Source: Bryopsis sp. KO-2023 (taxonomy: Eukaryota; Chlorophyta; Ulvophyceae; Bryopsidales; Bryopsidaceae). Taken from it: DNA of 64,000 bases. Below, one piece after another: positions 13,279 through 22,982 of this stretch. Below the pieces are notes generated by a model. It did not search any database and had not been told where the DNA came from. It saw nothing but the letters and a program-made list of their open reading frames with translations. How positions within the stretch are numbered: the first letter of the stretch is position 1; every line of letters begins with the position of its first letter. The position numbers and the translations under genes are program-made. The stretch lies in NCBI GenBank assembly GCA_030272585.1, contig BSYQ01000007.1, forward strand, positions 2,360,001-2,424,000, written 5' to 3'.

Positions 13279-14527
13279 TGGTTTCGGAGCTGGTGTTATC
13301 ACTACTCCTGATATCCGCCTTATGCCAAGCCTCGGCGTATCCACTTGTGTGGAAAACACCCGCTGTTTCTGAAAAAGTCACGGCCATTCAGAAACTGGTT
13401 GAGGAGTATGAGAGCCTGGGTCACGAGACAAAAGAAGATAAGGAAAAGGTCTCGCTTATATTAGAAGCGGCCCAGAGCTTGGTTTGGGAACGTCGGAGAC
13501 GAAAAGCACGAAAAGAGGAACCTCCGTTATTCTCACTTGAATTTCTACAGACGGTGGAAAAGATACGGTTGTTGACAGCTCGTCTGAAGCATAGATCGGC
13601 AGACTTGGGTTTACTCGGATTGGGACTTACAACAAGTATGCTGGCGTCTTACTCCCTGAAAGTGGCAAAAGTGCTGTGGAGAACCTTGTCGGACTGGCGA
13701 AACAAACGCTCACCAAGCGTGTGGGCGGCGGAACATAAGCATGGAGGGAAGGACTTTCGAGCTAAAGGAGGAAACCGACGTGGGTTAAGTCAGGAAGACA
13801 TGGAGCTGGTGCGCCGACTTTGCACCCTCCTCAACACGACTACACCACCGGTTTCGTCTGCAGAGATGAGTTCCCAAGAGGAATCGAACCTCAACACAGC
13901 CAGTGGGAACAGCGGACCCATCACCTACAAGCAGCTCCGCGTAAGAATAAGACTTGGGGAGGATCCCAAGCTTCACGACGTACTCGTCGACTCAGGGTCG
14001 ACTGTGAACGTGTTACCTTTGGCATACGCTAAGCGGAATGGTCTTGGAATCCAGCCGTCAACACTTTCCGAGTTGTCTGGGTTCAATGGAGCGAAAGAAA
14101 AAGTCGTCGGCGTAATACCCATGGCGATAGCGGTTGGACCTTGGGAAAGTAGAGAGTCCTTCGTCGTGGCTGCTTCAGCCCGTCAGATAATACTGGGTAT
14201 GCCTTTCCTGAGCCATAGGCAATTGAGCGTGGATTGTTTAAAAGAGTGCTTACGAAGTGTGGACGGGAAAACGGTGGCTTGTCACGTAGTCACTCACCCA
14301 GCGGCAAGTGCACCACCCATCGCCGAAGCCGATCTGCCTTTTCCGGCCCTTTACCCACCTGTTGTGGAACCTCCTCAAGCTGAACACTTTGGAAGTGGAG
14401 GGGAGGTAGCGACTGTTACGCTGTGTGATGGAGAATGTGATGGAGAAGGAGACGGAGACGGAGACAGAACACAGACGTCTGGCCAGGACGCAGAGGAGGC
14501 CACGGGATCTATTGTTTCGACTAACCC
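13278..14527 (+). CDS. Element A polyprotein, segment 1: leader, membrane-like segment, protease
   Basis: The first ATG (13278) overlaps the last base of the LTR and the primer-binding site. The N-terminus MVSELVLSLLLISALCQASA looks like a signal peptide. A second hydrophobic stretch (LGLLGLGLTTSMLASYSL) follows about 100 residues later. No capsid-like domain or CCHC zinc knuckle is seen where Gag should be. The protease core is VLVDSGSTVNVLPL (near 13,980-14,020), with DSG as catalytic triplet and ILGMPFL as its C-terminal flap partner. The frame runs to the B1 insertion and resumes in frame at 20333; the open frame past 14527 is B1 LTR sequence. The 13200 start sometimes implied by the open frame is only GTG inside the LTR. 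Confidence 0.8.
13279..13290 (+). other. Primer-binding site of element A
   Basis: TGGTTTCGGAGC directly follows the LTR. It would pair with a tRNA ending GCUCCGAAACCA. B and C elements have the same 12 bases. The tRNA could not be identified from the sequence alone. Confidence 0.75.
14523..14527. repeat. Target-site duplication of B1 (left), AACCC
   Basis: AACCC flanks B1 at 14523-14527 and again at 20328-20332, inside the A coding frame. Confidence 0.92.
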
Positions 14528-14799
14528 TGTTATAAACCTCTCTCTCCAGGAAAATAACCTCCCAGCGCCCTTCCTTGAAGTCCCTTTAACCCATCAAACC
14601 CCCACTCCTTGATGGGACCCTTGAGATGACAGGGATCACCTCAGGGCGAGACACCTGGGCTTGCTATGAGTCATCCTTTCAGCACACGTGCTATAATGAT
14701 CTCATGGACCTTAAGCATATGACTAGAGCCATGTTAGTGCCCACGACTAACCCTTGAGCTCTAGTAGTGCATAGACATACTCGGCGTACACTTATAACA
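14528..14799 (-). repeat. 3' LTR of B1 (272 bp)
   Basis: Carries inverted ends TGTTATAA and TTATAACA. Matches 20056-20327 and, in reverse complement, both B2 LTRs. Confidence 0.94.
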
Positions 14800-14948
14800 G
14801 TGCCCCCTCCCTGATGTGAAGCCGCCCTCGGCTTTACTAGGGAATCAAATGCTGATTGGCATCAAGCAAAAGATAGTTGTCTTTTGACATTTGCACTTTC
14901 AGAGAAAGAAGATCATCATCATCCAGTGGCCTACTGTGATATGATGTC

Positions 14949-17900
14949 TCAAACCTTCGCTTTTGATCTTCTACGGATCGTGCGAGGTACTACAGTCGAC
15001 TGTTCTTGCGATTGGTGAAATGCATCAACCAATTCCTTTGCATGCAAGACATTTTCTTCGGGTTCCCAAGAGTTATGTTCATGGCCATAACCAAGCCACT
15101 TCACAAGGTATTCTGTATGGCATTTCTTCCCTCTGCGTCGCTCTCTGCGATCAAGAATGCGCTCAACCTCCCACTCCAGATCTCCCTCGATCTCAACAGG
15201 TGGTGGTGGTTGTACAGTTCCTTTAGCCCAATATGGCTTTAACAGTGAAGCATGGAACACCGGATGTATGGGCAAAGTTGCAGGAAGCTTCAGCTTGAAT
15301 GCAACCTCATTTATTTCACGCTCAATTGGGAAAGGTCCTACCCATTTTGGCGTTAATTTACGTGAACCTGGGTGCTTGAGTCGAAGATTTCTTGCATCTA
15401 ATAATACAAGGTCTCCTACTTTGACTTGCACTGGTACACGATGGCGATCAGCTTGCGCTTTAAAGCGTTGCTGTGCGGCTTGAAGGCGTTTCTTTGCCTC
15501 AACAATCCCTTCCCGAATTTCATTCGTCATTTTCTGAACTTCTGGTACAGCCACTTGCTTCGACCCTTTTCTAGGGATCTGAGCAGTCAATGCTGTCCAT
15601 GGATCTCTTCCATAATTCAGAAAGAAGGGTGTTTCACCAGTTGCTTCGGATTTAGAGTTATTTATTGCAAACTCTACAACCGGTAACAAATCCGCCCAAT
15701 TCTTTTGGGATGGCCCGACAAAGTGGCGGAGTGTATCCTCCATGACTTTGTTCATAGCTTCGGTTTGCCCATCTGTTTGTGGGTGATAAGCCGAAGACAA
15801 GGCCTGTGAGATTTCCCATGTATAGCACAACTCCCTGAAGAAGTGCGATACAAATCTCGGGTCTCTATCTGTGACCAACTTCTTTGGCATACCATGTGCC
15901 TTGAATACATGGTTCACAAAGAGTTTTGCTGCTTCCACGGCTGAGCACTCTGTACTTGTTGCCGCCAAATGAACCATTTTGGTCAACATATCCACGAATA
16001 CGAGGATTGCATCATGACCTTCTCCTTTGGATGGTGGGAGATTAGTGACAAAATCCATCGAAACATTTTCCCATTGTGCATTCGGGATAGGCAAGGGTTT
16101 CAGAGGGCCTTGTGGCTTTGTTCGCCTCCCTTTATGCCTTTGACATGAGTCACATCCTCGCACATAGGATTTGATTTGGTCCTCCATTTGAGGCCACCAG
16201 AAATGTTTCTTGATTTGCCGACTTGTCTTAGCCACTCCAAAGTGACCCGAATAGACAGTGCTATGGCAATCTTGGATTATTTCTTGTCTCAATGATCCAT
16301 CATTTGGTACTGATATCACATTTCCATTCCACCAAATTCCATCTTGGTTCTGTAACATCTGGGCAGCTTCCAGAGTTTGATACCAAGGATCTTTGGTGTA
16401 CCCTTCAACCAGCCTTGACTCCAACTGGGTATGATAACCCCGAGGCAGAGATGGGACCTCAGGATCCCGCGGTCTAGAAACCAAGCCACTCGATCTCACG
16501 GTCTCGCATAATACTCCAATTGAAGAAGGAGAAGACGGTATACGTGACAAGGGATCAGCCACATTTACTCGCCCTGGTCTATACTCCCATTCAAATTGGA
16601 AATCATGGAGCAATTCTAGCCAGCGGACCTGCCGTCGATTCAAGGTCGATCGGGAATGAAAGAATGTGTTTGGACTATGGTCGGTAATCACTCGGAATTT
16701 TCTGCCTTGCAAGTAGCATCTCCATAATTGAAGTGCATACACAGTAGCATACATTTCCTGATCACTCGTCGACCAATTGAGTTGTGGACCTTGCAGCTTT
16801 TTGCTTTCATAAGCTATTGGGTGTCCTTCTTGCAGGAGAACTGCTCCAATTGCCTTTGTAGAAGCATCAGTGATTACTTCGAAAGGTTTAGAGAAGTCCG
16901 GCAAAACCAAACACGGTGCTTCCGTGAGTGCCGTTTTCACCCCTTCAAAAGCTGTCTCACACTCATGAGTCCATTCCCATGTCTTCTTCTTTTTGAGAAG
17001 ATCAGTCATTGGAGAAGCCAAGGCTGAATACCCCTGTACGAACTTGCGAAAGTAATTGGCGAGTCCGAGGAACGACCTTGGTGCTTCCGTGAGTGCCGTT
17101 TTCACCCCTTCAAAAGCTGTCTCACACTCATGAGTCCATTCCCATGTCTTCTTCTTTTTGAGAAGATCAGTCATTGGAGAAGCCAAGGCTGAATACCCCT
17201 GTACGAACTTGCGAAAGTAATTGGCGAGTCCGAGGAACGACCTTAAGTCATCCACCCCACTAGGACGAGGCCAATTTTTCACTTTAGCCGTTTTACTCGG
17301 GTCAACTGAGATACCATTGCGGCCCACCACGAAGCCTAAGTAGCGCAACTCAGTTTTGTTGAAGTCACATTTGGACTTCTTCAAGAACAATTTATGTTCT
17401 CGCAACCTTTGTAATACTTCTCGAAGATGTTTCAAATGTTCCTTTGGTGTCTTTGAAAAGACTAAAATATCATCCAAGTAGATCAAGACATATTTGCCAA
17501 TCATACCATGGAAGACTGAGTTCATCAGTGTCTGAAACACTGCCGGTGCGTTTGATAATCCCATCGGGAGCACCCGGTACTCAAATAAACCAAAGGGTGT
17601 TTTGAAGGCTGTTTTGGGGATGTCGTCTTCCTTGACTCTGACCTGCCAGTATCCGGCTCTCAGGTCAAGAGAAGTAAAACATCTCGAGCCTTGTAACTCA
17701 TCCAAGAGATCGTCGATCCGTGGAATCGGGAACTGATTCCGGATAGTTACTTTATTAAGACCCCTGTAGTCTATGCACATCCTGAAGCCTCCATCCTTTT
17801 TCGGTACGAAAAGAACTGGAGCACCCCAAGGGCTAGAACTAGGTCTTATGAGCTTTTTGGCTAAGAGTTCGGACAACTGATCCTGAATCTCTTGCCGCTC

Positions 17901-19511
17901 TGCGGGGGAATACCGAAAAAGTGGCCGGTTTACGGGACGTGTACCTTCTTCTAAAGGAATGTCCACTTCTACGGCTCTTTTCGGGGGATATTCCGCCAAA
18001 CCAGTTACAAACAAATCATCAAATTCCTCCAAGAGAGATTCCATCTCCTTCTCAGGGACTTGATCTGATTCACCGGTTTCCTCCGCTACACTTACATGTG
18101 CGGGTACGTCCTGTACTTCACGAATTACCACCAGAAATGGTTGAAGAGAGGAATCCTTGAGTTTTCTCTTCACCTGTGGAATAGTGAGTAAGGAACCAAC
18201 ATTTTTGTGGGGAATGCTTTGTTCTCCACCAGTGGCCTTGGGCAAAAGACCCTGGCGTATCAAGATCCGTTGACTTGCGGAATTCGTCACGGCACACTTC
18301 TTCTCAAAGAAGGCCAAGACTGCCTTGCGATTTCGCAACCACGTATCACCCAAAATGATATCAAATTTCTCCATCAGATCAATCACCAAACAATTTAACT
18401 TCTCGCGGAAGCCTTGAATTTTCAGAGAGATCTTTGTTTCACCTAAGATATCAATATAACTCCCATTGGCCAATTCGGCTTGCGAACTTGTGGTTACCTT
18501 GAAGGAAATCCCATTTTGTTCACAAAATCTCTTGGAAAGGAATGCTAATCCCTTAGCTCCTGAGTCCAAAAGACAATGGGCAGGAATGCCACTAAGAGTT
18601 CCCTCAAAGTGCATTGACATCCTGTCTTGGGTAAGTAAATCTTGAGTATCCTTTGGTACCAAGGGGACAGGTGGGTCATAGTATACATTCACTGGCCAAG
18701 GAAGACCTGGAAGTCTTTTCCGGCGCTTTCCTTTCATAGCGGTGAACAAAACCATGCCCTTCTTGTATTGTGCAATTAGTCTCATAGAGGCCAAGGCCGG
18801 ATGCGGCTCTTTATTCCACTGTGGAACCAGAATGCAACAAGAAGTATTGTGTCGAGACTTATTCTTTTCTCTCACATAGTGATCAATGTATTTGTGAAGC
18901 TCCTTGAATGGAGGATTCAGCCATACATGCTCGCCCGAAAGAGTAGTCTCAAAAAACCCCTCACCAATACAAAACTTTGCACACAAGGCATTGGTTTGGT
19001 CTGAGTTAGCACACCCGTCCAAGCTAAACGCTTGTCCCGTGAGTGACTCGAGACGCTGAAACTCTGCCTTGAGTATTGTTTTGTCTGATTGGATATTAGA
19101 TCTTTCATTCACATCCTCTGGAGGGACAGAAGTTTGTGCTTCTTCCTGTTTCTCCTTTCTCTTTTGACCACGAGTCACGATAGGCGCTAAATGTGCACTA
19201 TCCACTTCCATTGGGTCACAATTAGGATGAGAATTCAAATCTTGCCTCAGAAATTTCCAGTCATGGGGCTTGGACCTCTGAGAAGCATGTGTAACAACCT
19301 CTTTGGGTTTTCCACATTTATGTCCTCGTGTCCAAGTCTCTCCACAAAACCAGCACAATCCCAACTGTTTGCGAGCTTTCAACTCTGCTTTGGTCAGTTG
19401 GCTGACTGATTTTCTTTTGGAAACTTGAGGTTTAGAGGAATGCTCAGTAGCATTTTTCCTCTCATCAAAAGAATCACTTTGCCCCGTGTTCTTTTGGGTG
19501 GATTTCTGCAT
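14949..19511 (-). CDS. Element B1 polyprotein: zinc knuckle, Dam-like, protease, RT, RNase H, integrase, chromodomain
   Basis: This 1,520-residue product is identical to the B2 product, where the domains are described in full. The ATG at 19511 lies 544 bp inside the 5' LTR, and no capsid-type Gag ORF precedes it. The frame is intact, with RT YLDD, DD35E integrase and C-terminal chromodomain. The 55-residue tandem duplication of the RT-RNase H linker falls at 17079-17243 and 16914-17078. A start much further upstream is unlikely because in-frame stops lie a few codons before the ATG. Confidence 0.95.
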   Translation of the reverse strand: MQKSTQKNTGQSDSFDERKNATEHSSKPQVSKRKSVSQLTKAELKARKQLGLCWFCGETWTRGHKCGKPKEVVTHASQRSKPHDWKFLRQDLNSHPNCDPMEVDSAHLAPIVTRGQKRKEKQEEAQTSVPPEDVNERSNIQSDKTILKAEFQRLESLTGQAFSLDGCANSDQTNALCAKFCIGEGFFETTLSGEHVWLNPPFKELHKYIDHYVREKNKSRHNTSCCILVPQWNKEPHPALASMRLIAQYKKGMVLFTAMKGKRRKRLPGLPWPVNVYYDPPVPLVPKDTQDLLTQDRMSMHFEGTLSGIPAHCLLDSGAKGLAFLSKRFCEQNGISFKVTTSSQAELANGSYIDILGETKISLKIQGFREKLNCLVIDLMEKFDIILGDTWLRNRKAVLAFFEKKCAVTNSASQRILIRQGLLPKATGGEQSIPHKNVGSLLTIPQVKRKLKDSSLQPFLVVIREVQDVPAHVSVAEETGESDQVPEKEMESLLEEFDDLFVTGLAEYPPKRAVEVDIPLEEGTRPVNRPLFRYSPAERQEIQDQLSELLAKKLIRPSSSPWGAPVLFVPKKDGGFRMCIDYRGLNKVTIRNQFPIPRIDDLLDELQGSRCFTSLDLRAGYWQVRVKEDDIPKTAFKTPFGLFEYRVLPMGLSNAPAVFQTLMNSVFHGMIGKYVLIYLDDILVFSKTPKEHLKHLREVLQRLREHKLFLKKSKCDFNKTELRYLGFVVGRNGISVDPSKTAKVKNWPRPSGVDDLRSFLGLANYFRKFVQGYSALASPMTDLLKKKKTWEWTHECETAFEGVKTALTEAPRSFLGLANYFRKFVQGYSALASPMTDLLKKKKTWEWTHECETAFEGVKTALTEAPCLVLPDFSKPFEVITDASTKAIGAVLLQEGHPIAYESKKLQGPQLNWSTSDQEMYATVYALQLWRCYLQGRKFRVITDHSPNTFFHSRSTLNRRQVRWLELLHDFQFEWEYRPGRVNVADPLSRIPSSPSSIGVLCETVRSSGLVSRPRDPEVPSLPRGYHTQLESRLVEGYTKDPWYQTLEAAQMLQNQDGIWWNGNVISVPNDGSLRQEIIQDCHSTVYSGHFGVAKTSRQIKKHFWWPQMEDQIKSYVRGCDSCQRHKGRRTKPQGPLKPLPIPNAQWENVSMDFVTNLPPSKGEGHDAILVFVDMLTKMVHLAATSTECSAVEAAKLFVNHVFKAHGMPKKLVTDRDPRFVSHFFRELCYTWEISQALSSAYHPQTDGQTEAMNKVMEDTLRHFVGPSQKNWADLLPVVEFAINNSKSEATGETPFFLNYGRDPWTALTAQIPRKGSKQVAVPEVQKMTNEIREGIVEAKKRLQAAQQRFKAQADRHRVPVQVKVGDLVLLDARNLRLKHPGSRKLTPKWVGPFPIEREINEVAFKLKLPATLPIHPVFHASLLKPYWAKGTVQPPPPVEIEGDLEWEVERILDRRERRRGKKCHTEYLVKWLGYGHEHNSWEPEENVLHAKELVDAFHQSQEQSTVVPRTIRRRSKAKV

Positions 19512-20040
19512 TTTCTTGCAGTATCCCTCTACTTCAAGCCCGCGGCGAAGAAGTGAGTATGAGAGTTATTTTTAGACCAACACTTGTGTTGGGGGAAACC
19601 TCTGTGGATATTCCCTTTGTCCTTTAGACAAATCTGTAACCACCTCTTTGTGTGGATAACTCTTCTTTTCGTGGTGTTTCCTTGTAAACTGCTTTAATTT
19701 AATTTTTCTTTGGACACAACAAGCACCTCTAGGGTCTGCTTGAAAAATATCCCAAAATTATCCAACCCTGACGAAAAATGTTAAGGACCTCTTGGGTCTC
19801 CTTAAAAGAGAACGAAGGACCTCTTGGGTCTCCTTCTAGACTCGAAAAACCACTCTGCAGAAAGTCTGAAGCAATACCCTAACTTTGACAGAGCATAACT
19901 TTCCGCACACAGCTCGGAATAAACCCCAACTGGACTCAAACGAAGCGGATTTTTCTTAGCTTACTTTTCGACACCTTATTTGTCCAATTCGGACCTTAGA
20001 CGCCGAAGTTATCGTCGTTTCCGTGACGGACTCTTCACCT

Positions 20041-20052
20041 GCTCCGAAACCA
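20041..20052 (-). other. Primer-binding site of B1
   Basis: On the minus strand the 5' LTR is followed by GTT and then TGGTTTCGGAGC, the same site as in A, B2 and C. Confidence 0.75.
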
Positions 20053-20055
20053 AAC

Positions 20056-20327
20056 TGTTATAAACCTCTCTCTCCAGGAAAATAACCTCCCAGCGCCCTT
20101 CCTTGAAGTCCCTTTAACCCATCAAACCCCCACTCCTTGATGGGACCCTTGAGATGACAGGGATCACCTCAGGGCGAGACACCTGGGCTTGCTATGAGTC
20201 ATCCTTTCAGCACACGTGCTATAATGATCTCATGGACCTTAAGCATATGACTAGAGCCATGTTAGTGCCCACGACTAACCCTTGAGCTCTAGTAGTGCAT
20301 AGACATACTCGGCGTACACTTATAACA
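20056..20327 (-). repeat. 5' LTR of B1 (272 bp)
   Basis: Matches 14528-14799 with no difference seen by eye. Followed by the AACCC duplication. Confidence 0.94.
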
Positions 20328-20332
20328 AACCC

Positions 20333-22166
20333 TCTCGATTCTGACCCCTCTTCCTCTATTTCTGTCGATACTCCTATGACCGAAAAAAACAAACTCGATG
20401 CTCCACTCGAGGAGCTGGCATCGGTACAGGAGCCAGCAGAACAAGAAGTCCCACAGCAGGATATGGAGGAAGAGATCACGAGGGTGGAACAGGAGATCAC
20501 GGCAGCAGAAGTCAAGTCCAAGGAGATCACGAAGTCGGAACAGGAGACCATGGCGAAAGGAGTTGTGAAGTCAGAAAGAGAGGCACCTGCAAGCGACACA
20601 ACCAACCTTTTTCGATCCCAGCCACTGGTCACGGTGTACACGGCAGCAAACAAACGCAGTCAAGCCAAACGACTTCGCATTTCTCAAGGGCGCATGTACA
20701 TACCTTTGGGCGGCTCGGTTGTCCTGGGCCCTCGGATGTCCAAGACGGTCATTCCTCCTTTCCGTATCACGGGAGAGGGCATCTGCGGGGTGCTACCTAT
20801 AGGACAAATCATAAATGTGTTTCACACAATCACATTGGGAGGAAATGGAGCAGTCAGAGTCAAATTACACAATATGAGCAATGAGAGTCGCATGCTCACA
20901 GGCAAACTCTGCTTAGCAGCAGTCCTTCTGAAGAAGAATGCGAGATTGTCATGGATCAGTGAAGAGAGTTTGTGCATGGTTGAGCATCAGTTGGATCATC
21001 CCACTCCACTGGATACGAAACAAAACGAGTGGGATGTCCCTATTTCAGATTTGGAAAAGGAATGTTTTGAAGGGGAAGGTGGTTGTAAAAGTGCATTGGC
21101 TTATGGGACAGTTTCAGCACCACCACTTACCCACAGCTCATCAGCTCCCTCTGAGGTGAATCCTCCTTCAGACCTTGGCTCCTCCTCTTATGCACGATTG
21201 CTTGGGTCATGCTTGGATACAGGATGTTGGGCAGCTACACCAACTCTTCCTGCAATCTTGGAATGCACACCTGACACATCAAAGGATACACATGGAGCAA
21301 CAAGGTCAAAAGAGGATATTACTACACATCAGCCACTGGTTCATGTGCTGGCATACGAAATGGAGTCACATCAGGATACAGTAAGAACTGTTTCAGAAAA
21401 ATCAGTTGGAGAGTTGCAAGGAAATTTTGGATTATCGGAATTCACCTTCCAGGGAGTTCCCTCTCCTCCTTCAGCTCCAACGACTCCCCACATGGATGGC
21501 AGTTTACAGCCTTCTCTGGGGACCTCTTCTGAAAACACTCGATTCAATTCTGGAAAGGAAGCAGCAGAGGTACCTTCTGCAGCTCCTGGAGTTTTGAAGA
21601 CAAATTCGGGACTATCGGAATTCACCTTCCAGGGAATTCCCTCTCCTTCTTCAGCTCCAACCACTCCTCACACAGATGGCACTTTACAGCTTTCTCTGGG
21701 GATCCTTTCTGAAAGCTCTCGGGTCAGTTCTGGAAGGGACACACAAGCAGACTTTTCTGCAGATCCAGTTGGACAACATCAACAGACCAATGCAACATTT
21801 CTGGGAGGACACGGAGGGAGTGCAAAGACAAACCTGAATGTGCCTGCAGTTCCACCTCCAACTCCAGAAGCTGCTCAGCTCCCCTTGCGAATGGATAAGG
21901 ACACCTGTGGACAGACAAAGGAAAAGTTGGAAACTGGGAGGAACGAGGATAAAGCAGAGCAAACAGATGAAACGAACTCCCCTGAGGATGCCTCCCTACT
22001 CCAGCACTGGACATCAAGGTTCCCTGACGTCTTCACTGACGACCTACAACACATTCCGAAAAACAAATGGAGTAAACGACTTCGCATATGCCACAGGGAA
22101 ATAGACTGGAGGATACCTATGCACAGAATACCGTTGTCGTCGACAGGAAGACGATACCATCCTACC
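20333..22166 (+). CDS. Element A polyprotein, segment 2: linker with dUTPase-like domain, repeats, RT N-terminus
   Basis: Continues segment 1 in the same frame once B1 and one target duplicate are removed. It starts with an acidic Glu-rich linker. A beta-rich stretch follows (about 20,620-20,950: IPPFRITGEGICGVLP... VRVKLHNMSNESRMLTGKL). It has the spacing of a dUTPase-like fold but no intact catalytic motif, so that call is tentative. Next come two about 60-residue tandem repeats (about 21,420-21,735) beginning GLSEFTFQG. HWTSRFPDVFTDDL and the fingers of RT close the segment. The frame is cut by B2 at 22166 and resumes at 27972. The open frame past 22166 is B2 LTR. Confidence 0.78.
21420..21735 (+). 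repeat. Two tandem protein repeats in element A
   Basis: Two units of about 60 codons, each starting near a GLSEFTFQG-type motif and followed by Pro/Ser-rich text (PSAPTTPH). The units differ at scattered positions, so this duplication is older than the insertions. Confidence 0.7.
22162..22166. repeat. Target-site duplication of B2 (left), CTACC
   Basis: CTACC is repeated at 27967-27971 after the 3' LTR. Confidence 0.92.
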
Positions 22167-22438
22167 TGTTATAAGTGTACGCCGAGTATGTCTATGCACT
22201 ACTAGAGCTCAAGGGTTAGTCGTGGGCACTAACATGGCTCTAGTCATATGCTTAAGGTCCATGAGATCATTATAGCACGTGTGCTGAAAGGATGACTCAT
22301 AGCAAGCCCAGGTGTCTCGCCCTGAGGTGATCCCTGTCATCTCAAGGGTCCCATCAAGGAGTGGGGGTTTGATGGGTTAAAGGGACTTCAAGGAAGGGCG
22401 CTGGGAGGTTATTTTCCTGGAGAGAGAGGTTTATAACA
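22167..22438 (+). repeat. 5' LTR of B2 (272 bp)
   Basis: Starts TGTTATAAGTG and ends GTTTATAACA. Matches the 3' LTR at 27695-27966. Confidence 0.94.
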
Positions 22439-22441
22439 GTT

Positions 22442-22453
22442 TGGTTTCGGAGC
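22442..22453 (+). other. Primer-binding site of B2
   Basis: TGGTTTCGGAGC, three bases after the 5' LTR. Confidence 0.75.
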
Positions 22454-22982
22454 AGGTGAAGAGTCCGTCACGGAAACGACGATAACTTCGGCGTCTAAGG
22501 TCCGAATTGGACAAATAAGGTGTCGAAAAGTAAGCTAAGAAAAATCCGCTTCGTTTGAGTCCAGTTGGGGTTTATTCCGAGCTGTGTGCGGAAAGTTATG
22601 CTCTGTCAAAGTTAGGGTATTGCTTCAGACTTTCTGCAGAGTGGTTTTTCGAGTCTAGAAGGAGACCCAAGAGGTCCTTCGTTCTCTTTTAAGGAGACCC
22701 AAGAGGTCCTTAACATTTTTCGTCAGGGTTGGATAATTTTGGGATATTTTTCAAGCAGACCCTAGAGGTGCTTGTTGTGTCCAAAGAAAAATTAAATTAA
22801 AGCAGTTTACAAGGAAACACCACGAAAAGAAGAGTTATCCACACAAAGAGGTGGTTACAGATTTGTCTAAAGGACAAAGGGAATATCCACAGAGGTTTCC
22901 CCCAACACAAGTGTTGGTCTAAAAATAACTCTCATACTCACTTCTTCGCCGCGGGCTTGAAGTAGAGGGATACTGCAAGAAA
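22454..22982 (+). other. B2 5' leader, no Gag capsid ORF
   Basis: This 529-bp leader between primer site and polyprotein start has no open frame of useful length on the sense strand. It contains a repeated phrase (GGAGACCCAAGAGGTCCTT, twice near 22,660-22,710) that could be RNA structure or a packaging signal. A chromovirus would normally encode matrix/capsid Gag here. Confidence 0.6.

Larger units (their letters stand above)
14528..20327 (-). mobile_element. Element B1: chromovirus (Ty3/Gypsy) copy, minus strand
   Basis: Complete 5,800-bp element with 272-bp LTRs at 14528-14799 (3' LTR) and 20056-20327 (5' LTR). LTR ends are TGTTATAA/TTATAACA. Same length as B2 and the same encoded protein, so the two copies are very young. 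Confidence 0.95.

Noticed and set aside
16914-17243. Duplicated linker in B as a frameshifted or broken pol
   Set aside because: The duplication is exactly 165 bp, in frame, and the same in both copies; pol stays open.
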